This document shows, piece by piece, positions 1 through 8,216 of a DNA stretch of 40,189 nt. The stretch comes from an uncultured Clostridia bacterium. GTDB taxonomy: Bacteria; Bacillota; Clostridia; Oscillospirales; Acutalibacteraceae. The notes under the pieces were generated by a model that searched no databases, was not told where the DNA came from, and was given only the letters and a program-made list of their open reading frames with translations. Position numbers and translations under genes: made by a program. Numbering within the stretch: the stretch's first letter is position 1; every line of letters begins with the position of its first letter. Location of the stretch: contig CALGGQ010000045.1 of the NCBI GenBank assembly GCA_937915775.1, positions 1 through 40,189 of the forward strand, written 5' to 3'.

Positions 1-433
1 CCAGTACGATAGTATTCCGAAGCTTTGTTTGCTTTTGATAATCACTCGCAGCATTAGAGTATTGTGAATAGGCGTATTGCAGGATACTTTTTATATTTGA
101 CAGGGAAATGGTTTTTGGAAGGGCAATAGGCTCCTTGTATTTGATCTTTATCTTGTGAAACGGATTGATATCAATGATATTCTCCATTTCCATAAAGTGA
201 TAAAATGCCTTAATACAAGCAATTTTGCGCTTTGCACTTTTGGGTTTGTATTGTTTATGCATGGTGTCAATGTATTCTGTGATACATTCTTTGGACAAAC
301 AGTCCTTCTTCTGCATAAACGCATTAAACTGTTTCAGGTCAATTTTGTATGCCTTGATAGTTAAAAGGCTCAAACCTTTCAAATCACGACATACAATTAA
401 ATAATTTTCGATTTCATTCGATAATTCTTGCAT
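1..433 (-). CDS. Tyrosine recombinase (ICE integrase), 5' part, cut by window edge
   Basis: The minus strand is open from an ATG at 433 to the left window edge (144 codons). It reads MQELSNEIENYLIVCRDLKG and continues with a four-helix SAM-like core-binding domain typical of XerC/XerD-type tyrosine recombinases (TIKAYKIDLKQFNAFM, AKRKIACIKAFYHFM, and a NPFHKIKIK stretch before the domain linker). Such enzymes cut and rejoin attachment sites to integrate and excise mobile elements. The catalytic domain with its Arg/His/Tyr residues lies beyond the edge and cannot be checked. The start is set by a GGAGG sequence six or seven bases upstream. Its position at the end of the window next to cargo genes fits an ICE integrase at the element border, which is inferred. 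No attachment site is visible here. Confidence 0.85.
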   Translation of the reverse strand, partial: MQELSNEIENYLIVCRDLKGLSLLTIKAYKIDLKQFNAFMQKKDCLSKECITEYIDTMHKQYKPKSAKRKIACIKAFYHFMEMENIIDINPFHKIKIKYKEPIALPKTISLSNIKSILQYAYSQYSNAASDYQKQTKLRNTIVL

Positions 434-547
434 TTCTTTACCTCCATTTGTTTAGTACAAATATTATGAAGTAAGATGCGCTTTTTGTCGATAGAAAAAT
501 ATATTAATTAAGGATAACTAATAATTATCAGATAATGAGGTAAACAT
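434..547. promoter_or_regulatory. Divergent intergenic region between integrase and thsA
   Basis: This 114-bp AT-rich gap separates the divergent integrase and thsA starts. It contains the first arm of the 21-bp inverted repeat (510-530), and a TATATT at 500-505 that could be a -10 element for thsA, without a convincing -35. It is likely to hold promoters for both genes, but I cannot place them securely. Confidence 0.4.
510..530 (+). repeat. 21-bp inverted repeat, arm 1 (operator-like dyad upstream of thsA)
   Basis: This 21-bp sequence is exactly the reverse complement of 2625-2645. It ends 17 bases before the thsA start codon. The core GATAACTAATAATTATC is itself an imperfect palindrome with GATAA/TTATC half-sites (14 of 17 positions symmetric), which is the form expected of a binding site for a dimeric repressor. 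Confidence 0.75.
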
Positions 548-1903
548 ATGATAAGCCGGAGAAGCTTCGTTAAAAAGTTTGCAGAAAAATGTAAAGCTGA
601 TAGTGCAGCTTTGTTTTTAGGTGCTGGAATGAGCATTGATGCGGGTTTGCCTTCTTGGAAAGGTTTGTTTGCGCCGCTTGCTACTGAGCTGGAAATTGAT
701 ATTGATAATACTAACTATCAAATATATGATATTGCTCAGTTCTATGCAAATGAGTTTGGAAAAAATGAATTGTATAAAAAAATAGGACAAGAAATCAATA
801 GAATATTAAAATCTTCTGAATCACTAGACCAATTATCACATATGCAATGCAATTCAATATGGACCACAAATTTTGATCAAGTACTTGAGAATAATCTTGA
901 AAGGATTGGAAAAATAACAAATGTAATTAGCAAAGAATCTGATTTGATAGGTTGTGATTTGAATAAAAACATTAATATTTTTAAACTTAACGGAGATATT
1001 CGTGATATTCAAAACGCAATAGTTACCAAAGGCGACCTAGAAAAGTATAATGAAAATCACAATTACTATCTGGCTTTTTTTAAAAAAGAGTTAATTACCA
1101 AAACATTCTTATTCCTAGGTTATAGTTTTACAGATTCGCTTGTTCTCCCTTGTATTTCAGAACTGGGTCGAGCATTTAACAATAATCAGCCACATCATTA
1201 TACGATCCTAAAAAGAGAAAATTCAACCGACTTTATTAAATTCGTTAAAGATTTAGAAGAAAGATATCAAGTTGATGTTTTATTAATTGATAGTTATGAT
1301 GAATTACCAAATATCTTAAGTGAAATCAACTATTATACTAATCAAAAGAATGTCTTTATTTCAGGTTCATATACAGAAAATAATGAAGATAAACTCTTAT
1401 ATATTGACGAATTATGTAGAACAATTACAAATATTCTTTATAAAAATGGATATACCATCATAAATGGGTATGGTTATAAAGTGGGATACTACATTGCTTC
1501 TGAAGCGACAAGATTGTTAATTGAGGAAAATGTTACTGATTTTAAATCCCATTTGCAAATGTATCCTTTTAATGAGCACTCTTCATTGGCTGCAAAAACT
1601 AAACATAGAGAATTCATGATACAGAAATCAAATTTTTCTATATTCATGTTTGGCTCTGGATATAAAAACAGTGGCGTTATTGAAGAATTTAGAATAGCAA
1701 AAAAGAATAAAAATAGAATTATTATACCTATCGGTAGTACTGGCGGTAGCGCAAACGTTATATTAAATGAGGTAAAAAAGAATCTAATTGATTATCCTTA
1801 TTTAGAAAAATATATAGATGTATTGGAAAATGAAACAAATTCGGAAATAATTGCTAAAACAGTATATTCAATTATTAACGAGAATTTAAAGCATTCCATT
1901 TAG
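548..1903 (+). CDS. thsA: ThsA-like Thoeris effector, SIR2-SLOG protein
   Basis: This 451-residue protein has the two-domain layout of ThsA, the NAD-degrading effector of Thoeris anti-phage systems. The N-terminal SIR2-like domain (about 18-240) shows GAGMSIDAGLPSW (25-37), WTTNFDQVLE (105-114) and FLGYSFTDSL. The C-terminal SLOG domain (about 268-445) shows NVFISGSYTE, YTIINGYGYKVG, FSIFMFGSG and RIIIPIGSTGG. In the family, SLOG binds a cyclic ADP-ribose isomer made by the TIR partner, which switches on NAD hydrolysis and kills or stalls the infected cell. A TIR gene lies tail to tail at 1886-2611, overlapping by 18 bp. One oddity is that the position of the catalytic His in SIR2 enzymes (K-[LM]-H-G-D) is Asn148 here (FKLNGDI), so NADase activity is uncertain. 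The ATG at 548 follows the 21-bp repeat and a weak AGG-containing ribosome site. Confidence 0.88.
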   Translation: MISRRSFVKKFAEKCKADSAALFLGAGMSIDAGLPSWKGLFAPLATELEIDIDNTNYQIYDIAQFYANEFGKNELYKKIGQEINRILKSSESLDQLSHMQCNSIWTTNFDQVLENNLERIGKITNVISKESDLIGCDLNKNINIFKLNGDIRDIQNAIVTKGDLEKYNENHNYYLAFFKKELITKTFLFLGYSFTDSLVLPCISELGRAFNNNQPHHYTILKRENSTDFIKFVKDLEERYQVDVLLIDSYDELPNILSEINYYTNQKNVFISGSYTENNEDKLLYIDELCRTITNILYKNGYTIINGYGYKVGYYIASEATRLLIEENVTDFKSHLQMYPFNEHSSLAAKTKHREFMIQKSNFSIFMFGSGYKNSGVIEEFRIAKKNKNRIIIPIGSTGGSANVILNEVKKNLIDYPYLEKYIDVLENETNSEIIAKTVYSIINENLKHSI

Positions 1904-2611
1904 TAACAATATAAGCGATAACTCGGCAATAATTATCTCTTTATGATTATATTGAATATTAAGTTTTGTAAATGTAAAAAGGTATTCTAGAATTTTACAT
2001 AAATACAACGCTTCGTTACAAATTAAATCATTTTCTCGCAAATATAAATACAGAGAATAAATCATACTAATTTGTGCATTGAAATTATCTCTTGAAATCG
2101 AATTGTATGTTTGCAACAACTTATAAATATACGGTTCTTTAATTGCAGATAAATCATATTCAGATAAAGAAGGTGTAATATCTAAAGGAGATTTGTTTAT
2201 CTTATCAACAAGAAATTTTGTGACTATTTGATTGACAGATAAAAGAGTCCCTGTTTGATCGTTTATTTCATTATAAATTAAGTTTTCTATTTTGTTTTGG
2301 TACTCAACCGGTAAATCATGAAATGTAATGTTATATAGGATAGGAAAAATGAAGATATTTCGTTCTTTTAGTTCATTGAATATCCTTTTTTCTTCTTCTA
2401 CTGCACAAGGACTTTGAAATAAATTCTTACTATAAATAACAATAAAGTATGTATTGTGCTTTATTGCATATTCAAAATTCTTTTCCTTCTTTTTATCTCC
2501 TAAAATTAATTCGTGATAATCGTACCAAACAGGAATCCCATAATTCTTTAAATGGTATAGACACGACTTTGCTGCTGTGTATCGATCACCGCTTGAAAAA
2601 CACATAAACAT
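1886..2611 (-). CDS. thsB: ThsB-like TIR-domain protein (Thoeris sensor)
   Basis: This 241-residue protein begins directly with a TIR fold: strand A MFMCFSSGDR (1-10), a VWYDYHELILGD segment (28-39), YFIVIYSKNLFQSPC (55-69), and a Glu run at 72-74 where the TIR catalytic glutamate (S-x-W-C-L-x-E pattern) is expected. The rest (about 115-241) is mostly helical and unrecognised. In Thoeris the TIR protein senses phage and makes a cyclic ADP-ribose signal from NAD for ThsA. The convergent thsA gene and its SLOG domain support this role. A stop codon lies four codons upstream of the ATG, so the short N-terminus is real. The second arm of the 21-bp inverted repeat sits 13 bases upstream of the start. 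The TIR belongs to the general TIR_2 type rather than the DUF1863-like type of Bacillus cereus ThsB, by my reading. Confidence 0.85.
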   Translation of the reverse strand: MFMCFSSGDRYTAAKSCLYHLKNYGIPVWYDYHELILGDKKKEKNFEYAIKHNTYFIVIYSKNLFQSPCAVEEEKRIFNELKERNIFIFPILYNITFHDLPVEYQNKIENLIYNEINDQTGTLLSVNQIVTKFLVDKINKSPLDITPSLSEYDLSAIKEPYIYKLLQTYNSISRDNFNAQISMIYSLYLYLRENDLICNEALYLCKILEYLFTFTKLNIQYNHKEIIIAELSLILLLNGML

Positions 2612-2624
2612 AATTATTACCTAT

Positions 2625-2645
2625 TGATAATTATTAGTTATCCTT
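2625..2645 (-). repeat. 21-bp inverted repeat, arm 2 (upstream of thsB, and of the divergent operon)
   Basis: This is an exact reverse-complement copy of 510-530, placed 13 bases upstream of the thsB ATG. It is also in the 109-bp divergent gap before the membrane-protein gene at 2721, directly beside that operon's candidate -35. A regulator bound here could control thsB and the divergent operon together. Alternatively the two arms could be ends of a movable or invertible cassette. Confidence 0.75.
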
Positions 2646-2647
2646 TA

Positions 2648-2678
2648 TTGAAACAGACAATAATAAAAATCTTACAAT
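2648..2678 (+). promoter_or_regulatory. Candidate promoter of the 2721-6106 operon
   Basis: TTGAAA at 2648-2653 and TACAAT at 2673-2678 each match sigma-A consensus at five of six positions, but the 19-bp spacing is longer than optimal. The -35 abuts the 21-bp operator-like repeat. Confidence 0.4.
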
Positions 2679-2720
2679 ATCATTGAACAACCTACTTTAT
2701 CAAAACACAGGAAATAAAAT

Positions 2721-3596
2721 ATGTTTTCAAAAAAGAAAAAGCATACTAATATTATAAGAAAAACTCTAGCGTATTTAGACCGATACTCAAATTTTATTCA
2801 ATCGCTCTGTGCTATAATTTCTGTTTTTGTCATAGGTGCTGTTTCGATATTAGTAGCAGATAATGCGAATAGAATTGCTGAGAAAGAAAATGAAATAGCG
2901 GATAAACAATTGCAAGTCAGCATTGCTGAAAATAAACCTATTATCTCGTTTGCATTAATTAAAAATGATAATGGAGAGAATACAATTGAGATTAATAATG
3001 AAGGCATCGCTCCGATTTCATATAATGTTGACGTTGTAACATTTTTTACTTTCCTGAATAGTGAAAACCATTTTGGTAAAGAAATGACAAATATTTTTAC
3101 ATGGGGAGATAGCTATGAGTTAAAGACAATTAACGATGGCAAGGGAAAAATAGCTGAGTTAACCGTTATGGACTTTAATAACGAATATGTTCAAAATATA
3201 AATACGGGTGTTCAAAAGTTAGTCAATGAGTACAATGACGGACTGTGGCAAACAGAATTTATATATATCATTCGCGTTGAGTGTGTTGATATATTTGAAC
3301 AACATAATTATACTTATATCATGTATGATGGGTTTGAAGGAAATATCTTGACAGAAGAATTTGGCAAACAGCTCGTTGACGAATGGGAATTTATTACACT
3401 TGGATGGCATTATGAAGAATTCAAAGATGAGCCTATTCCAATTGTACTTAAATACTCCGCTGCTACTCCTGAAAAATTATTAGGAAACGCTGTTGCATGT
3501 TTGAGAGCTAAAGACCTGTATGCCCAAGATATTAATGGAAACATTGCCTATTATGGCGATTATGAACCGGATAGATATGTTGAAGATTTAAAATAA
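2721..3596 (+). CDS. Membrane-anchored coiled-coil protein of unknown function, partner of helicase-nuclease
   Basis: I do not recognise this 291-residue protein. It has a basic N-terminus (SKKKKH), one clear transmembrane segment at about 25-46 (FIQSLCAIISVFVIGAVSIL), and a short charged coiled coil at about 47-68 (NANRIAEKENEIADKQLQ). The soluble C-terminal region, starting NKPIISFALIKND and followed by NTIEINNEGIAPISYNV, looks beta-rich, like an Ig-type fold. The predicted topology puts a sensor or oligomerisation domain in the cytoplasm, but this is inference. The next gene starts 14 bp downstream with its ribosome site overlapping this stop codon, so the two are surely co-expressed. Membrane anchors paired with nucleases are common in anti-phage systems. 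The ATG at 2721 has a weak upstream AGGAAA. Confidence 0.75.
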   Translation: MFSKKKKHTNIIRKTLAYLDRYSNFIQSLCAIISVFVIGAVSILVADNANRIAEKENEIADKQLQVSIAENKPIISFALIKNDNGENTIEINNEGIAPISYNVDVVTFFTFLNSENHFGKEMTNIFTWGDSYELKTINDGKGKIAELTVMDFNNEYVQNINTGVQKLVNEYNDGLWQTEFIYIIRVECVDIFEQHNYTYIMYDGFEGNILTEEFGKQLVDEWEFITLGWHYEEFKDEPIPIVLKYSAATPEKLLGNAVACLRAKDLYAQDINGNIAYYGDYEPDRYVEDLK

Positions 3597-3610
3597 AGGA
3601 GAATAATGTA

Positions 3611-6106
3611 TTGAATATTGATTTTTCAAGATTATCTTTTAATCAAAATACCCATTTAAATCCAAGAGATATTTTTATGTCTATGCCTTCCAAGGATAAG
3701 AAATATGAGTATCCCAGAGATGTTCAAAGTGAGGTTTGGAATAAATGGTTTGCTCAACGGAGTAAGCGAAACAATATTATAAAAATGAATACTGGAAGTG
3801 GAAAAACAACTATTGGTTTACTGGTATTACAAAGTTGTCTCAATGAGGGTATCGGGCCTGCAGTATATGTTGTTCCTGATACTTACTTGGTAAATCAGGT
3901 CTGTAACGAAGCAAAAATGTTGGGAATCGCTGTTGTTACTGATGAAAATGATATGAACTTCAGCAGGAACAAAGCAATTTTGGTAATCAATATTTATAAG
4001 TTAATAAATGGAAAATCTGTCTTTGGAATGAGGCACAATGGTAAAGATATTGAGATCGGTAGTATTATTATTGATGATGCCCACGCCTGCTTTTCTATTA
4101 TAAAGCAACAATATACATTATCTATTCCTTACGATAACCCTTCATATAATCTAATTCGTGATTTGTTTTCAGAAGCTTTAATTGCACAAAATGCCAACAA
4201 ATATTACGATGTATGTAACAGGGATAGTCAAGACTTATTTATGCTTGTTCCGTTTTGGGAGTGGCAAAAACGACATAATGAGGTCTATCAAATCATTAAT
4301 AAAAACATATCTGAAGACGATCCTATTCGATACATACTCCCACTGCTTGTAGATTCATTTGAACACTGTGATTGTATTGTTTCTAATAAGAGAATTGAAA
4401 TAAGCATTAAGAGCCTCCCCATAGCCAAAATCACGTCGTTTCAGCAGGCTAAACGCAGAATTTTTATGAGTGCAACGCTCTCGGATGATAGTGTACTGTG
4501 CTCTGAATTGGGGCTTTATCCGGAAGAAGTAGAAGCCATAATTTCTCCTGATAAAGCTAACGATATAGGTGATAGACTTATTATAATGCCTCAAGTTAGA
4601 AATCCATTTATTACGGATGATTCAATTAAAGAGCAACTCGTTGAGTATTCGCAAAAATACAACGTTGTAGTTCTTGTTCCATCACGTAGGAAAGCCGAAT
4701 ATTGGTCTGATGTTTCAAAGATGACTATGACTGTGGCAAATATGGAAGCCGGAATATCGCAACTGAAATCAGGACATGTTGGTTTAGTGGTATTAGTTAA
4801 TAAATATGATGGTGTGGATTTGCCTGAGGATGCATGTCGAATTTTGGTGATTGATGGATTACCACCTATGAATACTTTGTATGATTTTTATGAAATGAAT
4901 GCAATTCCCAATAGTTCTAGAATAAAGTGTCAACAGATTCAAAAACTTGAACAAGGCATGGGTAGAGGTGTACGCTCAAATTCTGATACATGTGCAATCG
5001 TTCTTATGGGTAGGGACATTAGTGACGTCATATATGGTAGGAATGGTTTGAATTATTTTTCTCGTGCAACAAGAGAACAGATTTCAATTTCAGATCAAAT
5101 AATTGACCAGCTTGGCGAACAGCCGAGCATTGATTCAATTATGTCAATTTGTGATTATTCGTTGAATAAAGATAGCGGTTGGATTTCGGTAAGCAAATCT
5201 GCGTTATCAAATCTTGAGTATTCCACGGAACCACATTTTGATAGCATTCAAGTTGCACTTAGAAAATCCTTTGATTGTGTGTCAAAACATCAAATTGATG
5301 AAGCGATTGATATAATCAATGTTGAGATTAATAACACAGCTAATGAAGAAACGAAAGGTTTTTTACTTCAATACAAAGCAGAAATAACGAATTTTAAAAA
5401 TTCTGCGGAAGCGCAAGAGATTATTCTTAAGGCTAATCAGTTCAATCCTATGATGCTTAACCCAATATCAGGTGCAGTTCCATTAAAGTATTCAAAAAAG
5501 ATAAGTGATCAAGCAAGTTCCATTCTTGAATATCTTAATGAAAATGACTTGGAGCCAAATGCTTTTGTTATTCGAATTGATACCGTTCTTAGTGATTTGA
5601 ATTTTGTATCAACTTCATATAAAAAATTTGAGGCAAACATTAAAGAACTTGGATTGCTTTTAGGATTATTGTCAACAAGACCTGAAGAAGAAAGCGGTAG
5701 AGGTCCCGATAATTTATGGGGATTAAATAATCAAGAATATATGGTTATTGAGTGTAAAAACGAAACAACCACTACTCTTATTTCAAAGCATGATTGTAAT
5801 CAATTAAACGGTTCGATTAATTGGCTTACTGAAACTTATCCCGGACACCAAAACTGCTATCCAATTATGATTCATAATTCAAATGTTTTTGCTTTTGAAT
5901 GTTCTCCAGATGAAAACATTAGAATAATGACCCCGGTGTGTTTAGATAAATTTAAGTCTTCGGTTAGAGAATTTGCAAATTCTATTACTACAAAGTTTGG
6001 ATTTAAAGATGTTATGGCAATTACTAGTTCTTTAAAGGTCCATAAATTACTTGGTAGTATGATTTATGATAATTATACTTACGCATTTAAAAAACAAATT
6101 AAATAA
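3611..6106 (+). CDS. Rad3/DinG-like SF2 helicase fused to PD-(D/E)XK nuclease
   Basis: This 831-residue protein has a superfamily 2 helicase core: Walker A NTGSGKT (60-66), a DDAH Walker B (155-158), MSAT motif III (286-289), VIDGLPP, and EQGMGRGVRS motif VI (about 447-456), most like Rad3/XPD/DinG helicases. I see no Fe-S cysteine cluster. After a helical middle region, a restriction-type nuclease signature follows: GPD ending at Asp700, then E714-C-K716 in YMVIECKNE. So it probably unwinds and cuts nucleic acid. The start is TTG at 3611: an AAAGGAG at 3595-3601 gives normal spacing, while the nearby ATG at 3606 runs into a stop. It forms an operon with the membrane protein upstream. A strong bidirectional terminator follows. 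This pair does not match any defence system I can name with confidence. Confidence 0.82.
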   Translation: MNIDFSRLSFNQNTHLNPRDIFMSMPSKDKKYEYPRDVQSEVWNKWFAQRSKRNNIIKMNTGSGKTTIGLLVLQSCLNEGIGPAVYVVPDTYLVNQVCNEAKMLGIAVVTDENDMNFSRNKAILVINIYKLINGKSVFGMRHNGKDIEIGSIIIDDAHACFSIIKQQYTLSIPYDNPSYNLIRDLFSEALIAQNANKYYDVCNRDSQDLFMLVPFWEWQKRHNEVYQIINKNISEDDPIRYILPLLVDSFEHCDCIVSNKRIEISIKSLPIAKITSFQQAKRRIFMSATLSDDSVLCSELGLYPEEVEAIISPDKANDIGDRLIIMPQVRNPFITDDSIKEQLVEYSQKYNVVVLVPSRRKAEYWSDVSKMTMTVANMEAGISQLKSGHVGLVVLVNKYDGVDLPEDACRILVIDGLPPMNTLYDFYEMNAIPNSSRIKCQQIQKLEQGMGRGVRSNSDTCAIVLMGRDISDVIYGRNGLNYFSRATREQISISDQIIDQLGEQPSIDSIMSICDYSLNKDSGWISVSKSALSNLEYSTEPHFDSIQVALRKSFDCVSKHQIDEAIDIINVEINNTANEETKGFLLQYKAEITNFKNSAEAQEIILKANQFNPMMLNPISGAVPLKYSKKISDQASSILEYLNENDLEPNAFVIRIDTVLSDLNFVSTSYKKFEANIKELGLLLGLLSTRPEEESGRGPDNLWGLNNQEYMVIECKNETTTTLISKHDCNQLNGSINWLTETYPGHQNCYPIMIHNSNVFAFECSPDENIRIMTPVCLDKFKSSVREFANSITTKFGFKDVMAITSSLKVHKLLGSMIYDNYTYAFKKQIK

Positions 6107-6110
6107 AACC

Positions 6111-6146
6111 AAAACCACTTTGACACATGATTCAAAGTGGTTTTTT
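6111..6146. terminator. Bidirectional intrinsic terminator between convergent operons
   Basis: The stem AAAACCACTTTGA / TCAAAGTGGTTTT encloses an eight-base loop and runs into T6 on the plus strand. The A-rich left side gives a U-tract for the minus strand as well. It therefore serves both the helicase-nuclease gene (stop 6106) and the UvrD-like gene (stop 6150). Confidence 0.9.
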
Positions 6147-6149
6147 CGT

Positions 6150-8213
6150 CTATTCAAACTTATTAACATTTCCAAATATTGAAATCAACTGTTCTCTAAA
6201 ACCAGAGATAGGATTAATATATAGTATTTTCAAGTGTTTAATAGCTCTTGTAATTGAAACATACAATAAATTCTTTGCTTGATTGTATTTTTTTAATTGT
6301 TCTACCGAAAACGAAATCTCTTCGTTATAATTAGAGAAAAACATATTAAAAAAGTTTTTTTGTCGCCCAAAATCATCACCCATAATTATTACGACGTTAT
6401 CAAATTCTAGTCCTTTAGTTCCATGATATGTGTGATAAATAATATCATTATTTTTATACTGACGATTAATATAACTGTACCAATTATTAAACGGTTCAAT
6501 ATTAATAGAAAGCAAGTTTTCAACTGCGGTTATTGAAGCTGCTTTATCTTCATCTGTAAAAGATGAAGGATAAAGTTTATCGCATACAAATTCTTTTACG
6601 CCTTCAACTGTAATATTTTCTATATCAAAAATAGAATCTATAATTCGACGGAATATATTAGAATAAATTGAATCCTCATTATAAATATTACAAAGAGCCG
6701 AAATGATATCAAGCAGTTCTGATACCTGTATATTTGTAACTACAGATAGTATGTCGTGTAATTCGTCTATATTTATATTAGAACAATCTGATTTTGAAAG
6801 AATGTTATATATAGGAGTCCTTTCATTTTTAATCAATGTATAAAAATCAACAATTCTATAAATTAATAATGGTATATCGCCTAGTTTGTTTATGTCTTCA
6901 CTTAACAATTCAGTGGATAATTGGTCAAAATGACTCTTATAATACTTGGTGTTTTTAAAAAAATCATATATGGGCTTGATGCCCAGATGAGTTGCTACGG
7001 ATTCATTAGTAAGAACAAAACAGTGAAGAGGAACCTCGTTCAACTCGGATTTGGCGTTTTCGATGAAGTCATTGATTTGTTCAGATGTACCATAATAGAA
7101 TTCAACTGAACCTCCAGATGAATCGCTATATATTGAAACCTGATCAATCTCATCGTTTCTTATTTTATTTGCTACACCGATTACTTCATTGCATGAACGT
7201 CTGTTAAATCGCTTGTTTATGAATTCACAATTTGTGTGCAGTTCGCCTATTTTTGAACCTACCCCATCTGAATATATATTTTGAACTCTGTCTCCAAAAT
7301 ATCCAACGAAAAATTTATGACCATTCTCTAAGTTTTTTGCTTTTGTATCTAAGGCATTGAGTATTTCCACTACTATGGGACTAGTATCTTGATACTCATC
7401 TACAAAGAAATACGGATATGAATCGATTAGAATTTCTTGTAGTTTTTCATGTTCTATTATTAAAGATTTTGCATATTCCAATAATGAGTCGTGGCTTATT
7501 TTGAATTTATCCAATCTATCACTATTATATCGAGCATCGTATTCAATAGTGCATTTTCCTGGTTGTTCCATGCATTCTTTAATGCAGGTGTTATATCTAT
7601 CTAATCTATAGAGCTTAATAAGTAAGGATTTAAAATTCCCTACATTGTTATATAGTGCAGGTTGCAGTTCTGGAAATACTTCTTTCATTACCTTTTTGTA
7701 ATCCGTTGCCTTTAGATTATATGCATTGTAGAATTCTTCTTTGTTTTCTTCTTTTAAAATAAATTCTTTAAATGCTTCTTGTTCTTGTACCGTTAAGCTG
7801 TGATACATAGAAAACTTCGGATCACTAGATAAATCATTTCTTATTACAGTTATTTCATTGTTGATTTTTGCTATGTGGATATCTACCAATTCTTTTTTGT
7901 ACGGCTTAATAATATCCCATAATCTTTCGTGAATAGTCGACACTAATACAATTTTACTATTTCCTAAACGTTCAGCAATTTCTTTTGCAGCAACATTTGT
8001 ATATGTTATACAAATAATGTGTTGATTATTTTTTTCTAAAGTTCTTCCATATTTAACAACTACATATTTCAAACATTCTATAAGTGCATATGTTTTTCCT
8101 GAACCGGCACCAGAATTCATAATCGTAGATTTACATTCATCTATATTACCAAAAAGGTCATTTTGGATTTTTTGCTCTTCAAGCTCATAATTATGATTAA
8201 TTATTTCTAACAT
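6150..8213 (-). CDS. UvrD/Rep-like SF1 helicase, GajB-like
   Basis: This 687-residue protein has the superfamily 1A motif set in order: Walker A GAGSGKT (35-41), motif Ia ITYTNVAAKEIAERL, motif II FVDEYQDTSP (about 268-277), motif III FVGYFGDRVQNIYSDG, motif V HTYHGTKGLEFDNVVII (about 590-606) and motif VI LLYVSITRAIKHL (about 648-660). It is expected to be a cytoplasmic DNA translocase/helicase. The gene follows an OLD-family nuclease gene with only 3 bp between stop and start, and its ribosome site lies inside that gene, so they are translationally coupled. OLD plus UvrD-like helicase is the Gabija (GajA/GajB) and class 2 OLD arrangement. It is longer than the roughly 500 residues of the best-known GajB, so Gabija-like is safer than Gabija. 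Confidence 0.85.
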   Translation of the reverse strand: MLEIINHNYELEEQKIQNDLFGNIDECKSTIMNSGAGSGKTYALIECLKYVVVKYGRTLEKNNQHIICITYTNVAAKEIAERLGNSKIVLVSTIHERLWDIIKPYKKELVDIHIAKINNEITVIRNDLSSDPKFSMYHSLTVQEQEAFKEFILKEENKEEFYNAYNLKATDYKKVMKEVFPELQPALYNNVGNFKSLLIKLYRLDRYNTCIKECMEQPGKCTIEYDARYNSDRLDKFKISHDSLLEYAKSLIIEHEKLQEILIDSYPYFFVDEYQDTSPIVVEILNALDTKAKNLENGHKFFVGYFGDRVQNIYSDGVGSKIGELHTNCEFINKRFNRRSCNEVIGVANKIRNDEIDQVSIYSDSSGGSVEFYYGTSEQINDFIENAKSELNEVPLHCFVLTNESVATHLGIKPIYDFFKNTKYYKSHFDQLSTELLSEDINKLGDIPLLIYRIVDFYTLIKNERTPIYNILSKSDCSNINIDELHDILSVVTNIQVSELLDIISALCNIYNEDSIYSNIFRRIIDSIFDIENITVEGVKEFVCDKLYPSSFTDEDKAASITAVENLLSINIEPFNNWYSYINRQYKNNDIIYHTYHGTKGLEFDNVVIIMGDDFGRQKNFFNMFFSNYNEEISFSVEQLKKYNQAKNLLYVSITRAIKHLKILYINPISGFREQLISIFGNVNKFE

Positions 8214-8216
8214 GGA

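Noticed and set aside
155..364. 69-codon plus-strand frame at the left edge
   Set aside because: It is antisense to the integrase N-terminal domain, which has family motifs and a GGAGG site; the plus-strand frame has neither.
1..547. ICE attachment site or tRNA target near the integrase
   Set aside because: The 3' end of the integrase lies outside the window and no tRNA-like sequence or direct repeat was seen.
2721..6106. Assignment of the membrane protein/helicase-nuclease pair to Hachiman
   Set aside because: The partner is a membrane coiled-coil protein, not a DUF1837 HamA, and the nuclease signature is inside the helicase protein.
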